Below, piece by piece: positions 20,984 to 33,367 of a stretch of DNA of 64,000 nucleotides. The notes below the pieces were generated by a model. That model ran no database searches. It was not told the origin of the DNA and saw only the letters and a list, made by a program, of their open reading frames with translations. Origin of the DNA: Talaromyces rugulosus. Lineage: Eukaryota > Ascomycota > Eurotiomycetes > Eurotiales > Trichocomaceae. How positions within the stretch are numbered: the stretch's first letter is position 1; every line of letters starts with the position of its first letter. A program made the translations under genes and the position numbers. The DNA is taken from NCBI RefSeq assembly GCF_013368755.1, contig NC_049564.1, positions 1,062,001-1,126,000 of the forward strand, given 5' to 3'.

Positions 20984-22603
20984 ATGCCAAATGTCGGACG
21001 GCCAAGCCAAAACTGCCACGCGTGCCGACGGAGAAGAATCAAGGTATACCTTTCTTTCCGTGAATAAAAGATCGCATTGAGCTAGATGACTAAGTTGGCA
21101 TAATAGTGCGATCTTGTACGTCCAGGATGCGGTCAATGTTTGAGAAAAAGCCTTCGCTGCGGTGGTTACCGAGATAAACATCATGGACTTTTCAACGTCG
21201 AAACCACCAATTCGTTTCGGTCGACATCTGGCAGAGATGGCCGCAAAAAAAAGAAACCAAATGAAGACTTCGTGGAAGAAGAATGGCCACGTCTGGAAGC
21301 AGGCGCGACTAATACACTGATCACTGCTAGGCAAAAAAAAAGTTCACACAAAGCGCAGCCTCCGTTTATTCACTTATGGACACCAGTTAGTGAGCCCTGG
21401 AATGAGCATGCGATACCATTGGCTGTAAACAAATTTTCCTTTCCCTGCACTATTTTCTCCACTGTTCAATCTGTTCTTTCTCGCGCAAAAGAGGGCTCTG
21501 CTCTTTATCAAGCCGCGTACGCAGTCGGATGCGCCTATCTATCAACAATGGATCGGTCGAAAAATGCTGTTGTTAGGCGTACAAAAGCATATGCAGCAGC
21601 TATTAGTACTATGAATCTTGTCATTCAAAATGCAACACAAGCTACACATGACAGTACTTTATTGGGCGTTTGGCTATTGGGGATTTACGAGGTAAAAGAA
21701 AACCTATACCAGGAGACTCCATAGTCACGAGACTGACTTAATGCGTTGTTTGATTCAATAGCTCCTTGTTGCAACCCCAGACAAAACTAGCAGGATGTGT
21801 GACTGGGATGCCCACAATCACGGCCTGATACAGTTAATTCGTCTAAGGGGTTTGGAGCAGTTCCGGCGACAAGATGGTCGAAGCCTATTCTGCATTGTAT
21901 TTAACAGTCTGGTAAGTAGTCTGGTAAGTGAGATATTTTTTTCATGTTATACGTTTCTAATAAAAAGTAGCACAGCCGTGTACTCGTTCCAGACCAGGAG
22001 TACTTTGAAGAAGCAATGATATGGTTTCAGGAAATATACCGCCATTGTGCCCCTTGGGAATATCCATTACTCAGAGCCTACATATATTCATACCAATGCA
22101 CTCGCATCTGTAGATGGATTGGAGATGTCCTCGCCTATCCAACCAACCATCATGCGATTCATTCCACCACATCCTCCATCCTGGAAGCGGTCGATACGTT
22201 AGAGACTGAAATTGATTATCCATTCCCTCCTGCACTCGCCATGGACTGGATAATTAAACCCCCAATGGAAACCTACGAAACAGTTAACTGTCATTATATC
22301 GGCACTTACCTCCTTCAAACAAACTACAGATGGCGAGTCACATGCCATTTGCAAGCGTTGTTGAAGCATGTATCTCAAGGTGCAGAAATTACGCCGCAGG
22401 AGTTAAAAGTCTTCCAAGATAGACTCAGTCATTGCACAGAAGAGGCGCAGTTTCTAAAAGAGAAAGTAAAATTCTTTCCAGACTATATTGGTGATGATCG
22501 GTTCTGGGCACTGGCAAAATTAGGTGTGGATATTTTTCTTCATTCGCCTTTAATTTCAGAAGAAAGTTTGGCCACCACGATGGAAATTGGACATGAGACG
22601 TAA
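20984..22603 (+). CDS. Zn2Cys6 transcription factor
   Basis: About 475 residues in four exons (20984-21043, 21107-21691, 21762-21911, 21971-22603). The cysteine cluster CHACRRRRIKCD, then CGQC and C in LRCGGY, spans the first intron, placed between the second and third cysteines as in many fungal regulators. The rest resembles the DUF3468-type fungal-specific domain: ALYQAAYAVGCAYLS, LLGVWLLGIYELL, HNHGLIQLIRLRGLEQF, followed by a helical C-terminal half. The third exon ends in a tandem donor, CTGGTAAGT repeated 12 bases apart, so an isoform with four extra residues (VSSL) is possible. It closes the cluster and may regulate it. Confidence 0.9.
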
Positions 22604-23873
22604 GGGGACATTGATAGTTTTATTCATCTGTATCTAATATATTAGAGTCTGTAAATTTGGTTGGAACTATCCTGGACTTTAGCAAGTTTCCATTTAGCCG
22701 GCTGTCTTGCATCTCCTATATAGTTGATATGTGCCCGATGTCCAGCTCAGCATCAGCATGGCGGCACTGAGTAAATGGAGTTCGGTGATTCACCCTCGGG
22801 GCGACCCTATCACTATTTATTGTGCAAGTATACGACGCTATTAAAATTCGCTGAGTGGAAAGTTTCTTGATCCCGTGTCTTGGTTTCTCTTTCTAGAAAG
22901 TGAGGTAAACTGAGGGAAGCAAGCCACTACCAGCCCAATAGTAACTAGAATTAATCAAGTTGTATAACAGGGCCCATGCTCATGGGGAAATTCTTGGTCC
23001 ATTTATCTATGTTTGGAGTTGCTAAGTGATTGAGAGGATTGGAAAATGATTGCGAGTGGTTGTTAGGTAAAATGTTATAGGGAACAGGAAAGGGGTCTTT
23101 ATAGCCTGTATCTTGTCTCGTTAAACCCCAAAGGTTTAAAAATTTACCACATAAATAATCAATCTATGTACTTTAACCGCTCGTTATATGTGTGCATTGT
23201 ACTTTGTAGGATGAAGTAGGGCAAACAGTCCAGTTATTGCCACGTGCGGTCAGTATATTCCAGCTCAGGTACGTCAATTGACTTGATAGTAACTACACAT
23301 ATTCAATATTTACTTGGATAAGATATCGATTAATTGAGTGGGATATATTAATCTATATTTTCACTGACGTATATTATAGGACTTGACAACTGGTGTCACA
23401 TGTAGCTAAGCAATTTACTCTCATCTTGACTTTTTTTTTTTGGTTTCTGAAAAAACTCTTTCTATGTTCTATCTTTATAATACAAACTGCATTGCTTTTG
23501 TTTTTATTTTACTTGTCCATTGATGCTTCGATATTTCAATGTTTGGCTGATCTACCCACGTAAATTATTAGAGTAGTAAGTAGTATGCACACAGCATGTA
23601 ACACAACTTATGTAGAACCTACATAATAACCATATTAATGGAAACCAGCAAATACATTATTATTAATAATTGATTGCAAATTGCAATAATTATTACTATA
23701 ATTATTGTAAAAAAAAAAAAAAAAAAAGACGGATGCAGCATGCTGCTTAACCCGGCATGTTCCCCGTTGCGCCGCTATGACGTTGCTCGACTGCGGGGTT
23801 CTTTTTACCTCGACATGCCGATTTGTACTAAACAATCCCTCGGCTTTTGTTTTCTCTCGGCTCTATAATCTAC
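22604..23873. other. AT-rich intergenic at the right edge of the cluster
   Basis: 1270 bases without a supportable gene. Base composition is clearly AT-rich, with an A tract of 18 at about 23710. It separates the cluster from more housekeeping-like genes. Confidence 0.5.
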
Positions 23874-24970
23874 ATGCAATCACTACGATTTCGCCAATTC
23901 TACCGTTTTTCATCCAATTCGACTACTGCAGTCTTTTCTCGGCAGCAACCCCTGTCTTCAGTTGTACACTTGAAGACAACCCGCCACTACAACACCAACA
24001 ACCACAGTCGCGTTTCTTCGGTACGAGAGTTTGCGAATTGCTCATCTGCAGCCATGGCTGGTGTTAGCAAGGCTTGTTGCTCGTGAGTTCTCTCCTTTTT
24101 TTTTTCCAGTCTGCTTCATTTGCTAAGAAGCAGGATTCCGCCTGTTGTGACGCAGGGATACAAGGAAAAGGGCGAGTACAAGACAATTGGAGGGTTGAAG
24201 ACCTGTGAGCGCTCTCCCTTTCTTTAACAAAAACACACTAATAGAATAGATGTCACCGGTCCTGAGGATGCCACCAAAGCAATTCTCGTCATCTACGGTT
24301 CGTCCCTCACCCATCCTTTATTGTTAGGTGTAAAGGCAAAATTTTAAAGGAAATAGACATCTTCGGCTTCTTCCCACAAACCATCCAAGGCGCCGATATC
24401 CTCTCCACGGCCGACAAGGACCAGAAATACCGTGTCTTCATCCCAGACTTTTTCGAGGGTGAACCAGCCGACATCTCATGGTACCCTCCGACGACGGACG
24501 AGACAAAACAAAAGCTGGGCAAGTTTTTTGAAACCAAGGCCGGTCCACCGGCGACTCTGAGCAAGATCCCGGGGGTCATCGCAGATGCAAACAAGCTCTC
24601 ACCTTCCTCGGGAAATTTTACATGGGGCATTCTGGGCTACTGCTGGGGTGGGAAAGTGGCCAACCTGGCTGTCGGCGCCGAGGGTGCCAGTGGCTTTAAA
24701 GCTGCCGTGCAGTGCCATCCGGCTATGGTTGACCCCAATGATGCTACGAAAGTAAAGGTTCCCATGGCCCTGCTGGCGTCCAAGGACGAAGACCCAGCTG
24801 CTGTGAAGGGATACGAGGACAATCTCAAGGTAGCCAAGCATGTCGAGACATTCCCGACACAGATCCATGGCTGGATGGCCGCGCGCTCCGATCTGGCAGA
24901 TCCAGAGGTGCAAAAGGAATATGAGCGTGGGTATCGCACTGTGTTGAGTTTTTTCAATGCGCATTTGTAG
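23874..24970 (+). CDS. Dienelactone hydrolase family protein, AIM2-like
   Basis: About 313 residues in four exons (23874-24082, 24134-24204, 24250-24297, 24357-24970). The alpha/beta-hydrolase core is clear: VIYDIFGFFPQTIQGAD, VFIPDFFEGEP, the nucleophile Cys in GYCWGGK and the catalytic His in IHGWMAARSDL. The Asp of LLASKDED is the probable third member. The first 57 codons before MAGVSKACC are Arg/Ser-rich and nearly free of acidic residues, like a mitochondrial presequence, and the second in-frame ATG stands just where typical cytosolic homologues begin. Dual targeting is therefore possible. The substrate of this fungal group is not known. It lies outside the motif-bearing cluster. Confidence 0.88.
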
Positions 24971-25413
24971 GTTTTTTTTTGTCTGCGCGTATGATGGTTG
25001 AGACAGTGTTGATTGGATTAGAAGTGCGAATCGGTCGAGTTTGTAGGAAGTCACTCCATCACTCACAGATAAAACAATGGTGAGGATTCAACAGCCACCA
25101 TAATTGAATCAATTGAAATATAACTATCTAAAAAGGCTTTAACTTTCAGTTTCTGGACATAGTTTCCGGCTTCTTAAAAAAAAAATATTATTTTTCAAAT
25201 TTTCTTCGTAAATCAATGCTGTCTATAGTTATAGGCTGCCGATCTTCCGGCCCGCATATGCCGAGAGCCGACGGCCCACCGCATCCGCTACCAGCGAGAG
25301 GGACGTCATCATCTGCAATTTTGAATATATATATATATATACTAGCACCAACATTTTGAAGAATTAATACCAGCAGCAGTAGTACATCAATTGGCGTTTT
25401 CATATCCGTAGAC
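24971..25413. other. Intergenic
   Basis: 443 bases. It includes a short (TA)n run near 25327-25340 just before the next gene. No gene seen. Confidence 0.5.
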
Positions 25414-28176
25414 ATGTCGGATTCCAGCGACGATCCCAACCTAATTTCCACGGTAAGACAGAGCAGAGCGTCCTCCACACTTTTGACGAAAAACAGGATC
25501 TAACAAGCAATACAGCCCCTCGAAAGAACGACCTCTCTCGATGAAGAGCCCAAACAGCCATCCAACATCCCCAATGCGCTGGATCACGCCTTGCGCTCCA
25601 TCGACTTGGCTTCTAATGATAATGACAAAACAACAACACACTTTACAAGCAAAGATGTCAAGTACCTCTTCTCCGGCGCGCCGCATTTCATGCTCGAAAA
25701 AGGACGGCATAATCACTGGTACCCGCACGCGCTGTTCCCCTGGGATGTCGGCGCTGTGAGTATCCAGGATTTCTGGGACAGAGAGGCGATGCGGCATGAA
25801 GCGTTTACGCTGGGGACGCTGCATGCGCATCTCCCGGTTCCGGGGGTGCATCACGAAACGGAAAGGGAAGAAGCAGAGGCAAAAGAAGCAAAAGGGGCCA
25901 AAAGATCGACCTTTGATCTCGGCATTTTCGAAGTCCCGAATATGCTCTCCATGAACGGCAAAGAGCGTGGTGCCGTTGGGATCCGCCATTTTCTGGAGCT
26001 ACCGATTGCTGATGAGCGGCGGTATCGTGCTAAATCTCCAAAGGCTGGAGACGGGGTGGATCATCAAGCGCTAAACAATATGCACATAACGCAGGCGTTT
26101 GAAAAGCTGGAGCATATGCGCGATGCGTATTCCGAGTGCAACCAGGATGCTGTTTTCGACCGGCGCAGGGTGTTGAGTCAAGGGCCCGAGGCGTGGAAGC
26201 GCATTGGCGTGCGCGATGTACATATCAAGAAGATTGTCGAGCGGCTGATCGAGCTGTCAGAGTTTCGCACAGGGGCGCTGGAGAAGAACAAGAATATGAC
26301 GATCCTCGACAAGGAGCCAGTGGCAACCCTGCACGAACAGCTGTATACACATGTGTTGTACCCTCCGCCCAAGTGCTGGGGCCATCATCACGGAAAGAAA
26401 CAGGATGAAGAAAACCTGAAAAGCCAGATTGAAGTTCTCACAAAGGTCTTGGCTGTCAAGGGCGCTTGGCTAGATTTCAGTATTCCGGACTCGCGACTTC
26501 GAGTAGGGCAGGTATTGTGGGAAATGCCAGCTGACCCTACGAGTCAAAAAGACCACCAGTCCTCGTCAAAAGGGAAAACCGATGCAGAGAGAAAATGGCT
26601 TCTTCTGCAGCTCCTCCTCGCGGGCGAACTGCTCATGCGACTCGATGCGATTGTGCGACTGGCCGTGCTGAAACCATCCAAAAATATCTCAGTCTCATCA
26701 CAGGACGTGCGCGATCTAGACAAGCTGCGACATGGAAAAGTCAACTGGGACGTACTTTTGGTGCAGCGGTTCATGGACAATCTGAAACCGAAATATTGTC
26801 CTTCAACAAAATCCTCGCCTTCGCCGCCGCAAGAAAAGGCCAAACGCGGGCTTCTCGCCAAGTTTGGCAGACGCCAATCACAAAAACCCACACAGTCTCT
26901 GGCAGACTCAGACTCGAACTCTGCATGGGACTGTATCTTTACGCCGCACCATGCTGAGAGACAGCTCCAGGGTCTATCTGTGTTTGCCGCTGGGATCGAC
27001 TGGCCAAATCGTGATACCATCATCGGCGAGATACGAGCACAAATCAACAAAGACACTTACAACACGCCTCTCACAAACCACCAGCAACAAGAAAACAGAA
27101 AACAAGAAACACTAGCTCCTCAATACGTCCTCCTCCGTCACGAGCCGTCTTCCTCTGAATTTAAGTCTGGCTGGCTCTCGCGCGCATGGCTCACCGGCTT
27201 CGTCCTCCCCGGCAACAGCATCAATGCGCTGCTAATGGCCAGCATTCTCGAAAACGATCCCTCTGCACTATCTGCCATTGGATCGCTGGCAAATCTCCAA
27301 GGAGGGTTCAGCTACATGGGCGCCAGCTGGTGGAGCACAAAATGCATTGCTGGCAGGGTCCTCGCGGCGGCGGATGAGTCCAAGGTGTGCATGGGCTGGG
27401 TGAAAGTCAGCAAGGAGAAGCTGACTCCGCGGGATCAAGCATCCGGCGCCGAGTTCGGGGATACTTGGTTCTCGGTTGCTGTGCGAGATGTGAAGAAGAG
27501 CTCGTGTCCGCGCATTCGTCAGGGGCCAAAGCTTGCCATTGAGTCGCATCCCTTGGGACATGGTGAGGTGTCCGGCAGCACGTTCACGATCCCTGTCGAC
27601 CAGCAACAGCAGCATGGATTCGCAGTCACAATCAACAGTTTTGACCTGGCAGTCTCGGAATCGTCGTCAGATCATAAAATAGTCTCGGCGAGACAGGCGT
27701 CGATATCGTTCAGTCTGACAGAAGAGACAGCTGCAACACCGATCTCGCTTTGCATGCCCCTAACGTATAATATCCACTTCATTTCATCGTTCCCATGCCG
27801 CCCACCGCGAGGATCAGTGCATCATCATTCCTTTTCGGCGGATACTGCGTCTGAAACGGAAAAAGAAACTGCTGCAAATCATCACAATCTTCCCGGCCAT
27901 CCCCTGCACACCTCGTATTCGTACAAGCACATACCTCTATCCTCGCTCCGCCCAGATACCGCTCCTCCCCCTGAACGAAATTCAGAGCCCGTCTGGATCC
28001 TGGACGCGCGGTGCAGTCGCGACCACGAGGTGTTTGCGCGCGCGTGGTGTGCAGCAGTGGGCGTGGATGCGGTGGTTGGGCGCGTGGGACGCAGTTGTCT
28101 GGCGTGTTGTGTGCGAGAAGCGCGGGCGGTCGAGGCTGCGGTGGTTATTCGGGTCAGTGTACATAATAATAAATAA
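25414..28176 (+). CDS. Large protein of unknown function
   Basis: About 899 residues in two exons (25414-25452, 25516-28176). The ATG at 25414 is chosen because splicing at 25453-25515 joins MSDSSDDPNLIST to the long frame in phase. I recognise no domain. Visible features are a conserved-looking segment near residues 50-100 (YLFSGAPHFMLEKGRHNHWYP, then ALFPWDVGA), another around KCWGHHHGKKQDEENLKSQIE, a basic linker with KAKRGLLAKFGRR, a hydrophobic stretch around WLTGFVLPGNSINALLMASIL, and an Ala/Val/Cys-rich end. No signal peptide. The absence of stops over 2.6 kb and the even coding quality argue for a real gene. The last codons overlap a possible donor (GTCAGT at about 28154), so the C-terminus may be longer. 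Confidence 0.85.
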
Positions 28177-28756
28177 TAAATAATAGAAATTCACGGCTTG
28201 GTTTAGTCAGTATATAGTTACATATGAAGAATCTATTAATATATACACAATATCTAAGAATGATAATAATAACCGACAAAATATAGTAGAACAAAAAGAT
28301 ATGTAAAGAGATAAAGATGACAAAAAAAGGGGGTATTCTAGAAGGATAAAAAGCCGATTCCCCACGGCTAAAGACCTGAGGAGGGCCCAAGAAAGATGAA
28401 AGAGTTCCGAGAAGTCGAGAAGTAAAAGAAACCAAATGAAATAAATCAAACCGATCCGGGTTTACCACCGGTCTCGGTTTATAAACGCCAACCACCTAGC
28501 CAACAGGTGCCTTGTTCGAAATAACAGCAAATCTAGACTGGTTCCGCCCGAGAATGAAATGGAAATGAGATGAATGATGAGACGAAAATGAAAACAAAAC
28601 TGAGAATGAGAATGAATATGTAGTGTGAATGTGGAAGAAGAAAAAACCGCCGTTGCGCCCGCTAAATGCCAAAGGATAATATGCTGGTGAGAAACTTCGT
28701 ACGGCCGATCTGCTGATTCAAGTGATTCAGGGGATTTGAAATTCAGTGATTCGATC
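28177..28756. other. Intergenic, convergent
   Basis: 580 bases between 3' ends. The part near 28160-28330 is AT-rich. No gene seen. Confidence 0.45.
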
Positions 28757-29849
28757 CTATGGCCCCGACGAAGGGTGGTGGTTCATGGGGAAATTGCTGG
28801 GCACTTGGCCAGGAGAGAACATCGGATAGCCGCTGCCGTCCATGGGCATGGCGCCCATTCCACTCCACTGCCGGTATGCCATCGGCTGCCCGGTATAAGT
28901 GACAGGCACCTGTAGACTACCCGGTGATGGACTTTGCATGGGAGATGGTGTCGCGATAGGGCCAACCGCCTGCGCTGGACTAGTCATTCGACGTTTGAGT
29001 TCGGGCGGTATATTCTGCGGAAACGCCCCCGGGCTAGGAAACGGCGATCCAAGGTCTTGCTGCGTGGGAACGGTCATGGAGCGCTGCAGAGGCCCCGGCC
29101 ATAACGTTCCGTCGGGCTGCACCGTGGCGTAGGGAGAAGGGCCCGCGGCCATCATCTGCGGCTGGCCTGGCATCCCGGCAATCGGGGACGCTGTCGGGAG
29201 AGATGATACGACCTGGCCCTGTGTCCACATAACGGGGGATATGCGGTGGGCGGCCGAAGCGTCCCACGACGCGCTAGGGTCGATTGTCTGGCCCGACATC
29301 ATGTCTGGATGGGCGACGCCGTCTGTGAGGGGCTCTCAGTTAGCACAGAAGACAGAAAAGAGGAGGCTTTCGGCAGCACCAACCTGGAGTAAAAGGACCC
29401 ATGGGGTTTGCCGGGAAACTGGCAGGATGGAAGCCCGCCATGTCCGGAGTCGAGTGCATGGGGATGGAGTAGGTGTACATGTCGGTGGGATCCATCGAGC
29501 CGGACGGCAGTCCAGGAGGCGACGATGATGCAGTAGGATCGAGTGAGGACTCTAGCTTGGAGCCTGGCCGGGAATGCTTCTTCTCAGTCGGCGGCTGCTG
29601 GTCAACAGGATAGAAATGGCATTCTTTGCGCAAACGGATGCAGTTCTCGCAGCGGCCCTGGGTGTCGTCTGCGGATACCAGGCATCGGATCTTGCGCCGG
29701 CGACAATGCACTTCAACACAAGCACGTTAGTCAAGAAACAAGGATGGAAAGAAAAGCATTTCTTTCTACTCACCACAGGCGACAGAGGTGCGGTGGTAGC
29801 CGAGCTTGTTGCGCTTCTTATCAGCGCTGGATGCGCCTGGAAGATCCAT
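28757..29849 (-). CDS. Small Zn2Cys6 transcription factor without a visible fungal-specific domain
   Basis: About 322 residues in three exons (29774-29849, 29384-29710, 28757-29322). The binuclear cluster C-VHCRRRKIRC ... GRCENCIRLRKEC is preceded by a basic YHRTSVA segment; the first intron lies after the first cysteine. The remaining 250 residues are Pro/Ser/Met/Gln-rich (for example PSPMQSPSPGSLQ and a MFSPGQVPSNFP end), typical of an activation domain, and no fungal-specific middle homology domain can be seen. The ATG at 29849 gives a compact N-terminus. A 3.3-kb gene-free region lies upstream, which is often the case for developmental or tightly controlled regulators. Targets unknown. 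Confidence 0.88.
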
Positions 29850-32800
29850 GGCGATGCTGGGGATAGTTGGGGTCGGACAGGCTGTCTGGACAAGGACTGC
29901 AGGCATGCCGCCAAGGCGATCAAGGCGACTCAAGCAACGAAGTCATCAACCCCGCGCTGGAGGATTCACGATGGATGATATCTGTCGGCGTCACGTGGGG
30001 ATGATCGTTCCCATCCACAGCCGATCTCTTTGGGTGTTTTGAAAGTGGCGTACCCGATACGGAGGACGATTCTGGATGGCCGCAGATTGCAGGTCCTGTT
30101 ATGATGGTGATGTTGATGCCAAGTTGTTGTGTTGGATGGATGGAAAGAGAGACCAGGGAGTAAGGAGCGGATCAAGCAGTCATCACCAGGTCGCAAAGTC
30201 GCAAAAGTCGCTCACAGGTGACTAACTCGAATCGCGACTAGGAAAGCGCCACCGCAAACGATCGACTATATTTTTTCCGAAGGCAAAGGATGTATGTAAG
30301 CGATGCGACCCCGCTGGCAGGACCGAGTTGGACGCCCTGAGAGGAGGAGAGAGAGAGAAAGCGAGTGTGAATGAATGGATAAAAAAGAATGAATGAATGA
30401 AAGTGAGTGAGAGTGAGAGAAGAAAGGGGGAGGAGCAAGAAAACAAGGCACAAAGAAAGATTAGAAAATTAGGCGTAGGAATGAGAGAATAGGAAGGAGC
30501 AGGAGGACTATAGTGGGATAGATCGCGCCTAAACCATGTGGTTTTTTTTTCCTTCCCTCTCTCCCTCTTTCTTTATTCCTGGATTAGGAGTAGTAATGGT
30601 AATGGTAATAATAATAATAATAATAATAGTAAATAGTAATAGTAATGGCAACAGTAATAATAAAATAAGAGTAGAAGACTCGTATTCTCTGTATACTTTG
30701 TACAGGGAAAAGTAAAAAAAAAAAAAAAGGATATCATGGGCCAGCTAATCGTGGGGTGAAACACTAGGCTTTGCTCGTTCATTCGCGTTCCAGATGGATC
30801 TCGACACTAGGACCTGGTCGCTTGTCTGACTCTGACGAGAAGAGGGTCTCCGGACTTGGCCCAAACAGGCAAGGGCGATGCAGTAGCGATCGTTTTAACC
30901 TGGTCTTTATTGTGTCTTTACTTGAGGTTCAACCGTTTGTATAGCATGTGTCGATTGATATCTTGCTGCTGGACCTGGGCTGCCGGCAGTCAGTTCTCTT
31001 GCCTCCTACAGCTGAGAGTATCCGATCTAGTATCTGGACCATGGCACATGCGTGATGCAACATCAAAAGCTAAGAATAACATCTAATCAAACAATAAAAT
31101 TGCATCTCCGAAGAATCTGGCCGAACTGTGTCCGAGCAGGGACTAGCGCGCTGTTGGTTACCTGTCAAGCTGCCCCACCTGTGAGGCCTTACTACATCCA
31201 CTACATACTCTCTGCTCTACTACATCGTGTACGAGTTTGCACACACGTAGTATGGCGATGCACAGACAAGAGACTCTGTCGACTGGCGTATGCGCCCAAA
31301 CTATAGGCATGACAAATCTGCTCCATACTGCGTACAAGCTATCTCCCCGGCCCACCAGATTAGCCAATGGATATAGTATCTCCAATTCTCCGTGTCCACG
31401 ACAGGACAGTCCCAGAAAACCGGATTCGGAGAGACCGACGAGAAAAGAAGATTTGGACGACCAACGGCGGAAAAACAACTGGTAATTTGCCCGCCGCGAG
31501 CCAATGGCCGTGACAACCACGGGAATTGCACCGCGGGGCTAAACCCAGAAGAAAGCAGCAAGCACGATCGACAAGGTGAATAGTTCAATACCACCGGCCG
31601 CTCGAGGCAGATTGAGGCAGTGTTGGGCTGTGGCCAGTCACGATGCGCGAGCCCGGTGGGGCGCTGCCCAGAAGGTTTGATTAAGGATCAAACCTCCGCA
31701 GTAGCGCCAAGCCCGGGGTCTTGGCACGCGCTGCCGATCGCGGTTTCACTTTTATCTTATCGTGCGTACGGTATACGGAGTACTGGTGGTAGATATACTA
31801 CGAGTATAGCTCATCTTTGTTCTTCCTTTGTTCCTCTCTTTGTCCCACAGTCAGCTTGTATTACGGGGTAGAGTATGTATATCACGGGCTGCATGCCTGT
31901 TGCAGCTGTACACAGTACATCTGCTACAGTTACACATCCAGTCACACGTGTTACATCTGTTACAACTGTTACAGGCGAGCCACCATCCTGGACTGGCCGC
32001 CCATTGGCTGCCGCAGACTGGTGGGGCCATTCTGAAACGCGCCCCACCGCCCTATGGTAGCCTCATCTCGTTTAGTCTTTAGTTTCAATAACATACCTAC
32101 GCGAGTAGTATGTACAGAGTAGTAGTATGTATATGGTTTATGAACAATGGCGTTGGCCATGCCTCTGATGAGGTGACCGCCAGATCATCTGATTGACCCA
32201 TGCCATCATTCCATGGACTTGGAGTAGTATACTGTACGGGGTAGTCGAGTCTATCGCTGCTTTTCTTTATGATTGCAAGTATGTATAATTACATCATAGC
32301 ACAACCGCCACTTCTGCAAAATTACTTCAACCATGACTACGATTGTTCTGTTTTGGTATTTCAACCAGCAGTAACGTCTAGCCCTGACGTCATTCCCCAA
32401 GAATACTATATCCCAGATGTTATGTCTTATGTCTCGCATACCACGATGCCAGATTCCATCCCTGTCCAATCCCCGACGGTCTCTAGTTCTGACGCCGAGG
32501 GCGCATGCCAAGACTACTATACTGACAGTGCCGGCATTTGTTTGCGTCAGGCGCCTACGTATGACCTGAATATAGTCCGGAGTATAGTCCCAAAGTAACA
32601 TACGTACTATCTCTTATTTTGCCCATTTTACACTTTCAACTCCAGCCATTCAAGTCTTGTTATCAATGTACAAGTTCCATCCCCTTTTGAGCTGGCTGCA
32701 TCCCCGGCTTTCCCGCATTAGTCCCTTTTCCCCCTTGACCGCCCATTCGCAAAGCCCTATCTTAGGACCTTCTTTTTTCTTCCATTTTTTCTGTGTTTGC

Positions 32801-33198
32801 AAATTATTCTATTGGTTCAAAAGACAATCTCCAGAAAGTGACGAGTACGTTTTTTACACAAAAACCATACGTACTATTCTACTTTTTTTTCATTCGTCAA
32901 CACACCACACCTATTCTCCCTATAGTATTTCTATTATTGATTATAGATCCGGACATTTTGTCATATACGGACTCCGGAGTACAATAATGTACGTACATGC
33001 TACGTAGTACGTAACCTTCCCCCTCCTGGTGTCATGTCTCGAGCAGGTGATTCGATCTTCATCGATCGCCCCTCCCCAACCAACCAACGCAGATCGTTGG
33101 CTGGTAAATGTTGGCACACACGCGGATAATAGATTAGACGTGCATCGGCAATGAAAATAAGCCATGTGATCATTGACGTCGTTTCTGAATTTGTGCTA
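29850..33198. other. 3.3-kb gene-free region
   Basis: Between the small regulator and the transposon I see no convincing gene: short open stretches lack codon bias and splice partners. It contains a pyrimidine/purine-biased leader (30220-30560), an (ATT/AAT)n microsatellite and TACGGAGTA-type motifs (31774-31782, and a related block near 32966-32982). Confidence 0.5.
30588..30665 (+). repeat. Imperfect AAT/AGT trinucleotide microsatellite
   Basis: Runs of TAA/TAG units with interruptions of ATGG. Probably polymorphic in length. Confidence 0.7.
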
Positions 33199-33200
33199 TA

Positions 33201-33234
33201 CAGTACTAGCAAAAAAGTGTCGGCCACCTGACGC
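33201..33234 (+). repeat. Left terminal inverted repeat
   Basis: It begins CAGT directly after TA and contains AAAAAAGTGTCGGCCA. It pairs with 34511-34544. Confidence 0.9.
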
Positions 33235-33367
33235 TTCCGCGCGCACCGCCCAAAAAATCACCAATAATAATTCTTGATTATTAGACGCATTTTTGGTCAA
33301 AATTCAATAGTATTGCATATAATAATAATAAATTGACCCTACTTTATTATATATAAAAATTGGAATC

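Noticed and set aside
2269..22603. Classical secondary-metabolite cluster
   Set aside because: No polyketide synthase, NRPS, terpene cyclase or prenyltransferase is present; the gene set fits catabolism better.
25441..25989. 182-codon minus-strand frame
   Set aside because: It lies antisense to the 899-residue gene and shows no features of its own.
32269..32598. 109-codon open frame in the gene-free region
   Set aside because: No recognisable motif, no splice partner and unbiased codons; the antisense frame is equally open.
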